Shown piece by piece: positions 59,210 to 64,000 of a stretch of DNA of 64,000 nt. Numbering within the stretch: position 1 is the first letter of the stretch; the number at the start of each line of letters is the position of its first letter. A program made the translations under genes and the position numbers. Origin of the DNA: Amycolatopsis benzoatilytica AK 16/65 (GTDB lineage Bacteria; Actinomycetota; Actinomycetes; Mycobacteriales; Pseudonocardiaceae); contig NZ_KB912942.1 in the NCBI RefSeq assembly GCF_000383915.1, forward strand, positions 5,544,367-5,608,366. Direction: 5' to 3'. A model generated the notes under the pieces. The model ran no database searches and was not told the origin of the DNA. It saw nothing but the letters and a program-made list of their open reading frames with translations.

Positions 59210-60553
59210 GTGACCGACTTCCGCGACCGCTCCGGAGAACGCGATTCCGCTATGCCGCGCCGCGGTGCTGCCCGCACCGCGAAGCTGGCCAGCCTGCCGC
59301 TCGGCATCGCCGGCCGGGCGGTCGGCGGATGGGGCAAACGGCTCGCCGGGCAAAGCGCTGAGCAGGTGAGCGCGACGCTGTCGGCGAAAGCCGCGGAGCA
59401 GCTGTTCGAGGTGCTCGGCACGCTCAAGGGCGGCGCGATGAAGTTCGGGCAAGCGTTGAGCGTGTTCGAAGCCGCGGTGCCGGACGACATGGCGCAGCCG
59501 TACCGGGAAGCGCTCACGAAGCTGCAGTCGGCGGCTCCCCCGATGTCGGCCCGGCAGACCCACCGGGTGCTCGCCGAGCAGCTCGGCCGGTCGTGGACCG
59601 GGCGTTTCGCGGACTTCGACGACGAGCCCGCCGCCGCGGCGAGCATCGGCCAGGTGCACCGCGGCGTCTGGCACGACGGTCGCCCGGTCGCGGTCAAGGT
59701 GCAGTACCCGGGAGCGGACGAGGCGTTGCGCAGCGACCTGCGTCAGCTGCAGCGGTTCAGCAGGCTGTTCCAGGCGTTCATCCCCGGCACTGACGTGAAG
59801 CCGCTGCTGACGGAGCTGTCCGAACGGATGGACGAGGAGCTCGACTACCTCGCCGAAGCGGACAATCAGCGCGCGTTCGTGAAGGCATTCGAGGGCGACC
59901 CCGCGTTCCTGATCCCGCGCGTCGTGGCGAGCGCGCCGAAGGTCGTGGTCAGCGAATGGGCCACCGGCACTCCACTGGCCCAGATCATCGCGAACGGCGA
60001 CGTGGAAACCCGGAATCTCGCCGGACGGCTGCTCGCCGAATTCCACTACTCGTCGCCGGCCCGGGCGCATCTGCTGCACTCCGACCCGCACCCCGGCAAC
60101 TTCATGCTCACCGAAGACCGCCGGCTGTGCGTCATCGACTTCGGCGGCGTCGCCAAGCTGCCGCACGGCATTCCGCGGCACCTCGGCGAGATCACTCGCC
60201 TGGCCCTCGACGGCCACTCCGCCGAGCTCATGCGGCTGCTGCGCGAAAACGGCTTCGTCCGCGAGGATTCGCAGCTCGAAGCAGAGGAGGTACTGGCGTA
60301 CCTCGCTCCGTTCACCGAGCCGCTGGCACAGCCGACGTTCCACTTCACCCGGCGCTGGATGCAACGGCAGGCGGGCCGGGTCGGCGATTCCCGCGGCAAC
60401 GACTTCCATGTCGGCCGCTCGCTGAACCTGCCGCCGGAATACCTGATGATCCACCGGGTCACCGCGGGCTCCACCGGGATCCTCTGCCAGCTCGACGCCG
60501 AGATCCCGGCCCGGGGCATCGTGGAGCGCTGGCAGCCCGGGTTCGCCGCCTGA
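59210..60553 (+). CDS. ABC1/UbiB (AarF)-family atypical kinase
   Basis: A 447-residue protein kinase-like protein. Family marks are the KxGQ motif in GGAMKFGQALSVFEA, the Ala-rich nucleotide loop AAAASIGQVHRG, VAVKVQYPG (lysine), the catalytic HSDPHPGNFML and metal-binding IDFGGVA. Members support ubiquinone or isoprenoid-lipid metabolism in other bacteria; actinobacteria use menaquinone, so the role here is unclear. GTG 59210 (VTDFRDRSGERDS) lies right after TAAGG; an internal ATG is at residue 16. It is 62 bp after the ThiF-like gene, and DnaA boxes flank the two genes. Confidence 0.92.
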   Translation: MTDFRDRSGERDSAMPRRGAARTAKLASLPLGIAGRAVGGWGKRLAGQSAEQVSATLSAKAAEQLFEVLGTLKGGAMKFGQALSVFEAAVPDDMAQPYREALTKLQSAAPPMSARQTHRVLAEQLGRSWTGRFADFDDEPAAAASIGQVHRGVWHDGRPVAVKVQYPGADEALRSDLRQLQRFSRLFQAFIPGTDVKPLLTELSERMDEELDYLAEADNQRAFVKAFEGDPAFLIPRVVASAPKVVVSEWATGTPLAQIIANGDVETRNLAGRLLAEFHYSSPARAHLLHSDPHPGNFMLTEDRRLCVIDFGGVAKLPHGIPRHLGEITRLALDGHSAELMRLLRENGFVREDSQLEAEEVLAYLAPFTEPLAQPTFHFTRRWMQRQAGRVGDSRGNDFHVGRSLNLPPEYLMIHRVTAGSTGILCQLDAEIPARGIVERWQPGFAA

Positions 60554-60554
60554 G

Positions 60555-60593
60555 TTGTCCACAGGGCAGTCCTGTTACCGAGAGTTGTCCACA
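60555..60593. promoter_or_regulatory. Two tandem perfect DnaA boxes after the ABC1 kinase gene
   Basis: TTGTCCACA occurs at 60555-60563 (one base after the kinase stop) and again at 60585-60593 in the same orientation, 30 bp apart. They lie in the upstream region of the gene at 60644 and may bind DnaA. Confidence 0.7.
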
Positions 60594-60643
60594 GATTGCG
60601 AAGCGTCGTTCTCTGTACGCCTTCGAGCCGCCATGCTCGAACC

Positions 60644-61585
60644 ATGACGACCACGACCGGCGACACTGAAGCCCTCGAATTCAGCGACCTTGTTTCACAC
60701 GGCGTACTCCACCGGCGGCATTTGCGCGTCGCCGGCATCTCCGACCGAAGAGCCGCCCAGCTCTCCGGCCCCGGAGGACCGTGGCGGCAGGTTTACTCCG
60801 GGGTCTACCTGGTGCACGACAAACCGCCGAGCCGGGACGAACTCCTGCACGCGGCAGTGGCCAGGTTCGGCCCTGGATCGCTCATCACCGGCACCGACGC
60901 GCTGTGCGCACACGGCATCAGCCACCCGCGCACGCCGGAGATCCACCTGCTCGTGCCGCACAACCGAAGGCCGTCCTACGAACCGAACGTCATCGCGTCC
61001 CGCACCGCGCGCATGCCCGAGCCGGTCCTGATCAACGGACTCCCGTACGCCAACGCCGCCCGGGCGGCCCTCGACCTCGCCCGCCGGGAACAGAACCCCG
61101 ACGAGATCGCGCGTTTGGTGTCATTGCCGCTGTACTGGGGCCTCGCCGGCCGAGAAGACCTCACCGCCGAACTGGACTCCGGAAACCAGCGCGGCACCTC
61201 GGCAGTGCGCACGATTCTCCGGAACCTCGACGACAAGGAAACCTTCGCGCACGGTCACGCCCTGCGAGCCCTCCAGCGAACACCGCTGCCGACCCCGCAA
61301 TGGAACGTCGCCATCTGCGATCTCCGGGGCCGACGGCTCGGCACTGCGGACGCCTGGTGGGACGAAGTCGGCATGGCATGGCGCTACCGCACCGCCGCCG
61401 GCTCCGACGACTTCAGCCATCTAGCCCTGGCCGCGACCGGCACTGTGCTGTTCCGCTGCACACCGCAGCAGCTGCAGGACTCACTGGAAGCGATGAGCGC
61501 CGAACTGCTCAGCGCCTACCGCCAAGCGACGCGCACTCCCCGTCCGAAGGTCCGAGCTGTCTATAAGACGGGAAATGCCGCATGA
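60644..61585 (+). CDS. AbiEi-antitoxin-like winged-helix protein
   Basis: A 313-residue protein of a large actinobacterial group annotated as type IV antitoxin AbiEi-like. The N-terminal winged helix reads VSHGVLHRRHLRVAGISDRRAAQL with the wing GPWRQVYSGVYLVHD, followed by the second domain LITGTDALCAHGISHPRTPEIHLLVPH. The C-terminal half (AICDLRGRRLGTADAWWDEVGMAW) resembles the DUF559-like nuclease fold without its usual catalytic set. No AbiEii toxin gene is adjacent, so it is probably an orphan regulator rather than a working antitoxin. ATG 60644 is chosen. Confidence 0.75.
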   Translation: MTTTTGDTEALEFSDLVSHGVLHRRHLRVAGISDRRAAQLSGPGGPWRQVYSGVYLVHDKPPSRDELLHAAVARFGPGSLITGTDALCAHGISHPRTPEIHLLVPHNRRPSYEPNVIASRTARMPEPVLINGLPYANAARAALDLARREQNPDEIARLVSLPLYWGLAGREDLTAELDSGNQRGTSAVRTILRNLDDKETFAHGHALRALQRTPLPTPQWNVAICDLRGRRLGTADAWWDEVGMAWRYRTAAGSDDFSHLALAATGTVLFRCTPQQLQDSLEAMSAELLSAYRQATRTPRPKVRAVYKTGNAA

Positions 61586-61869
61586 CCCAGACCTGACCCC
61601 AGCACGCCGACGACGGTGGCCGCGGCATCGTCCTCGCTGTCCTCGCTCGCCATCGATCAGGCTGACCTGGCCCAGACCGGCTCGGGCTGGGCAGGCAGGA
61701 CTGGTCCAGCGGGAGGCAAGCAGCCGAGGCAGCGAGGCCTGTACCAGCCCAGCCAGTTGGGCAGGCGAAGGGTCACCGGCGAAAACCGCGTGTCCTCCGC
61801 AGCCCGGGGAGGTGCACAGTGCCTGCCAACGGCTGCGGCTCGGGCCTGTCCCAGGTCAGGCAGCGACAG
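61586..61869. other. Intergenic stretch with no recognisable gene
   Basis: Between the AbiEi-like stop and the zinc-ribbon stop the sequence has no frame with a credible start and product. Some codon-like bias persists in places, so a decayed gene is possible. No repeat or hairpin stands out. Confidence 0.4.
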
Positions 61870-62052
61870 CTACCAGTACTCGTCAGGCAGCTTGCCCTCG
61901 ATGTCGCGGACGTGGCTGCGCGCGCAATTCGGGCACAGCCAGCGCTGGACGCCGTTCTCTTTGGTACTCGCCCAGGCCAGGGTCGCGATCGGGTCGGTCT
62001 CGGCAGCCCGAGACCGACCGCATCGCGAACAGGCCGGTTCCGGGGCGGTCAC
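61870..62052 (-). CDS. Small zinc-ribbon protein
   Basis: A 60-residue protein with two CxxC pairs: ACSRCGRS near the N-terminus and RWLCPNCARSHVRDIEGKLPDEYW at the end. It resembles a family of tiny actinobacterial zinc-ribbon proteins of unknown role that share the ending RWLCPxCAR-x-HVRxIEgKLP. GTG 62052 overlaps the stop of the methyltransferase gene (GTGA), so it is the second gene of a two-gene operon. The four cysteines probably hold one zinc; nucleic-acid or ribosome binding is a guess. Confidence 0.78.
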   Translation of the reverse strand: MTAPEPACSRCGRSRAAETDPIATLAWASTKENGVQRWLCPNCARSHVRDIEGKLPDEYW

Positions 62053-62954
62053 GTTCGGCGACCGTGGTGGACGGTTCGTGCGCCGAGCAAGTAGAGGTCG
62101 CGGCGCTTGCCGAGGTAGTGCGGGCTGTCCGGGTCGAGCAGGGAGGCCAAGACCGACTGGTCGTCGTCCGAAAGGTGATCGGCGGCGTTCATCGCGAGGC
62201 GCGAAAGGTGGTGGTGCACGTAGTCGGTGAGACCGTCCGGTCCTGGCGCGGGGTGGTCGACCAGCGCGCTGAATGAACGGACCTCGGCGAGCCCGGCGCG
62301 TTCGAGCGCGAGCGGCCAGCCGTAGGGCATCGGGACCGCGCCGTCGATGCCTTCGCGCATCCCGACAAACCATGCCGCCTGCGCGGCCTGCAACCGGTCC
62401 TCCAGCCCGGGTCGGCCGACTCCGAGATCCCAAGGGAGGAAGCAGAAGGACAATCCGCCCTCAGCAAGTGCGACGATCCCGCCCGGACGGGCGATCGACG
62501 CGATCGTGCCGGTCGCTGCCTGCTGGTCCGGGAGGTGATGCACGACGCGCGACGCCCAGACAAGATCCGCGGCGGGCAGTCGGTCCGGCAATGCAGCGTC
62601 CGCGAGATCCGCGACGATCGCCTGGACCTCGACCTTCGACGCCGTGCCGTCGGTCGCCGCGGCTGCGGCTGCGTACTGGACGATGCGTGCAGCCTCCTGC
62701 AGAAGTTCAGGAGTCGCGTCTACCAGGACGATCGTGCCGCCGCTTCGTTCGGCCAATGCCGCCGCGAAATGGGTACTCATGCCGCCGGCGCCGCAGCCCA
62801 GATCGATCACGGTCGGACGGGAGGGGAGTTTCTCGACAAGGCGTGCCGCGATGGCGGCTTGTGCGGGAGCGTCGAGGGCGTCGGCCGCGCGGAGGTACGC
62901 CAGCCGGTCTGCCCAGTCGATGTGGTCATGCGTATGTCCGGACACGAGGACCAT
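62049..62954 (-). CDS. SAM-dependent class I methyltransferase
   Basis: A 301-residue methyltransferase with motif I VIDLGCGAGGMSTHFA, acidic residue in IVLVDATPELLQEAAR, and DLVWASRVVHHLPDQ as motif IV region followed by RPGGIVALAEGGLSF. The C-terminal part (LTDYVHHHLSRLAMNAADHLSDDDQ) is helical. ATG 62954 is used (MVLVSGHTHDHIDWADR). This is the generic small-molecule methyltransferase type, so the acceptor is unknown. Its stop overlaps the zinc-ribbon gene. Confidence 0.88.
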   Translation of the reverse strand: MVLVSGHTHDHIDWADRLAYLRAADALDAPAQAAIAARLVEKLPSRPTVIDLGCGAGGMSTHFAAALAERSGGTIVLVDATPELLQEAARIVQYAAAAAATDGTASKVEVQAIVADLADAALPDRLPAADLVWASRVVHHLPDQQAATGTIASIARPGGIVALAEGGLSFCFLPWDLGVGRPGLEDRLQAAQAAWFVGMREGIDGAVPMPYGWPLALERAGLAEVRSFSALVDHPAPGPDGLTDYVHHHLSRLAMNAADHLSDDDQSVLASLLDPDSPHYLGKRRDLYLLGARTVHHGRRT

Positions 62955-62982
62955 TGAACACCCGCCCACCATCCGCGAACGA

Positions 62983-63028
62983 GAACGAGCCTGGAAGGTC
63001 CCCCGACAGGTGCCTTCCAGACTCGTTC
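62983..63028. repeat. Palindrome upstream of the methyltransferase gene
   Basis: Arms GAACGAG-C-CTGGAAGG and CCTTCCAG-A-CTCGTTC pair over 15 of 16 bases around a 14-base centre. It lies 29 bp upstream of the methyltransferase start, in the gap 62955-63356 where no gene is seen. It looks like a distant member of the dispersed palindromes. Confidence 0.68.
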
Positions 63029-63295
63029 CCACGATCGGCCGCGCGGGTCAGCGGTGCGCTGCGTGAGCCAAGAAAAGCCTTGGCCACCAAGGTAAATCAG
63101 CCGCGGCGTGCAGGCCGCCGCTCCGCCCCCCTCGGACGAAACGGCAGAGATCCGAGACTGACGAGCGGTTGTGGGCAGTCGAAAACCACTCGCCCGGGCA
63201 AGCCGGCATTCGATGCCAGCAGCCGCCCCGCAACCGAAGTCGACACCCGCTCAAAACCGCAGTCGGCACCCCTGCACAGGCAACCGACATCGGCA

Positions 63296-63343
63296 GTCGG
63301 CATCGGCCGCAGGACTGGAGGCAGTCCTGCGGCCGATGCCGAC
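63296..63343. terminator. Strong 22-bp palindrome after the whiB7 operon
   Basis: Perfect 22-base arms (GTCGGCATCGGCCGCAGGAC at the start of the left one) with a GAGG loop lie 13 bp after the stop of the small protein gene downstream of whiB7. It should end that operon; no U-tract follows. Confidence 0.8.
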
Positions 63344-63356
63344 CGCACGGTCCGGC

Positions 63357-63620
63357 TTAGTCCGGCGGGGCGTGCCGCTCGGCTCGGCTCTTCGCCCAGT
63401 CGGCGAGCCTCGACCAGCGGCGCGCGGCTCGGGCCTGACGCCATGGGCGTTGGGCCTCATGTTCGGTTATCAGGTCCCGTATTCGGGCCCTCGACAGTTC
63501 TTCGTGAAGCAACATGTTGCTGATCTCCTGAGACTTGGTCTGCTTGGGTTTCGCCTGCACGGGGACGGTTTTTCCGGTGCGGGACTCGTAATCGCGGGTG
63601 GTGCGGACGTCGACGGTCAT
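63357..63620 (-). CDS. Small basic protein translationally coupled to whiB7
   Basis: An 87-residue protein, rich in Arg and Lys, with a helical centre (SQEISNMLLHEELSRARIRDLITEHEAQRPW) and basic tail ARAARRWSRLADWAKSRAER. The start ATG 63620 overlaps the whiB7 stop (ATGA). I do not recognise a characterised family. Co-translation with WhiB7 points to a role in the same stress response, perhaps nucleic-acid or ribosome binding; this is inference. A strong palindrome ends the operon. Confidence 0.75.
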   Translation of the reverse strand: MTVDVRTTRDYESRTGKTVPVQAKPKQTKSQEISNMLLHEELSRARIRDLITEHEAQRPWRQARAARRWSRLADWAKSRAERHAPPD

Positions 63621-63964
63621 GCGGCGGCGCTCCTGGCTGCGGCGGCGGGTTCGAGGGCGGCGTTCTTGCGCGGACGGCCGCGGGGCCGCTTGCGCGCGAT
63701 GACTGCGCCGCGTTCGAAGATTTCGCCTCCCCAGACACCCCAGGGCTCGCGCCGGGCGACTGCTCCGGCGAGGCATGCCTCGCGGACCGGGCAGCCGGCG
63801 CAGAACGCCTTGGCTCGTTCGAGCTCGGCGGGCGATTCGGCGAACCAGAGGTCCGCGTCCCGCGAGCGGCAGGGAAGTTCGGGTTCGGCGACCCCTTCGA
63901 GAAGGTCGCCGATGTCGAACCCCTCGGCCAGGGGGCCCTCGGCGAGGGCGATGGCGGATGACAT
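63617..63964 (-). CDS. whiB7: WhiB7-type iron-sulfur transcription factor
   Basis: A 115-residue WhiB protein. The four cluster-binding cysteines are C32, C55, C58 and C64 (ELPCRSRDADLWF, FCAGCPVREAC). The turn GVWGGE (76-81) contacts the sigma factor, and the AT-hook RGRPRK (95-100), which is specific for WhiB7, binds AT-rich promoter DNA. AAGGAG lies eight bases before ATG 63964. In mycobacteria WhiB7 activates resistance to ribosome-targeting antibiotics and is controlled by an upstream uORF attenuator; the corresponding leader would lie beyond the window edge at 64000. Confidence 0.96.
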   Translation of the reverse strand: MSSAIALAEGPLAEGFDIGDLLEGVAEPELPCRSRDADLWFAESPAELERAKAFCAGCPVREACLAGAVARREPWGVWGGEIFERGAVIARKRPRGRPRKNAALEPAAAARSAAA

Positions 63965-64000
63965 TTCCGGGCTCCTTTGCGATGCGGTGGTGCGGGCGGT

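Noticed and set aside
60644..61585. A complete AbiE toxin-antitoxin system
   Set aside because: Only the AbiEi-like winged-helix protein is present; no AbiEii nucleotidyltransferase gene lies on either side.
63097..63444. 115-residue minus-strand open frame next to the whiB7 operon
   Set aside because: It overlaps the small basic protein gene and crosses the strong palindrome at 63296-63343; low-complexity translation.

Overview
The window is a stretch of very GC-rich, gene-dense chromosome with frequent GTG starts and ATGA/GTGA-coupled operons. WhiB7, ESX-type small proteins, a mycobacterial-style order of genes around whiB7 and an actinobacterial tmRNA tag (ending RDFALAA) place it in the Actinomycetota. 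A Pseudonocardiaceae genome such as Amycolatopsis is the best guess. No phage, IS element, CRISPR array or biosynthetic megacluster is visible; it reads as core and near-core chromosome.

Layout. 1-6504: a ribose/xylose-type sugar ABC transporter (binding protein truncated by the window edge, double ATPase, two permeases) followed by a secreted GH2 glycosidase with a LamG domain. 6555-8863: a small PGPGW membrane protein and an FMN reductase/luciferase-like monooxygenase pair. 9106-14984: adjacent type IIA topoisomerase subunits, the A subunit carrying a 435-residue LAGLIDADG intein just before the MGKYHPHGD motif. 15071-17384: a four-gene ESX-like operon (EspC-like protein, NlpC/P60 peptidase, two YbaB-like proteins). 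17458-22126: DsbA-MauE redox pair, an amino-acid binding lipoprotein and HrpB helicase. 22243-28916: an ABC-2 exporter, a TetR-controlled FAD monooxygenase, a NarL-type two-component pair whose kinase has an unusual extracytoplasmic C-terminus, and two unknown genes. 29021-30384: PiT phosphate transporter with a PHO-box-like repeat upstream. 30838-31679: a wrecked serine hydrolase gene invaded by palindromic repeats. 31700-39468: histidine utilisation operon hutH-hutU-M20 amidohydrolase-hutF-hutI with a divergent IclR regulator. 39700-40071: tmRNA. 40237-42868: a sensor-domain protein, sensor kinase and response regulator. 43291-49442: acyltransferase, amidohydrolase, smpB-ftsX-ftsE-prfB and a PadR regulator. 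49782-50499: two identical, convergent initiator tRNAs. 50567-63964: UPF0182, PPA1309, YlbL-type PDZ/Lon protease, zincin-like protein, SprT/YgjP-like metalloprotease, TOMM-type ThiF protein, ABC1 kinase, AbiEi-like protein, zinc-ribbon/methyltransferase pair, and whiB7 with a coupled small basic protein.

Themes. Many gene ends, especially convergent ones, carry members of a family of about 50-bp palindromes (arms resembling GTGAAGGGCCCCTT, centre often GAATCTGATTC) that probably act as bidirectional terminators. A second, unrelated palindromic repeat (CCCAATGTGGCATTGGG joined by GTGCGTGAGATGCAC) has jumped into a serine hydrolase gene and left a 4-bp duplication. Perfect DnaA-box sequences (TTGTCCACA) flank the TOMM-type/ABC1 kinase gene pair. 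Trans-translation (ssrA, smpB), release factor 2 and the divisome regulator FtsEX lie within 9 kb of each other. The most notable candidates for follow-up are the repeat-invaded pseudogene, the intein whose block B histidine is replaced by glutamine, the histidine kinase with a BamE-like C-terminal domain, and the paired DnaA-box clusters.
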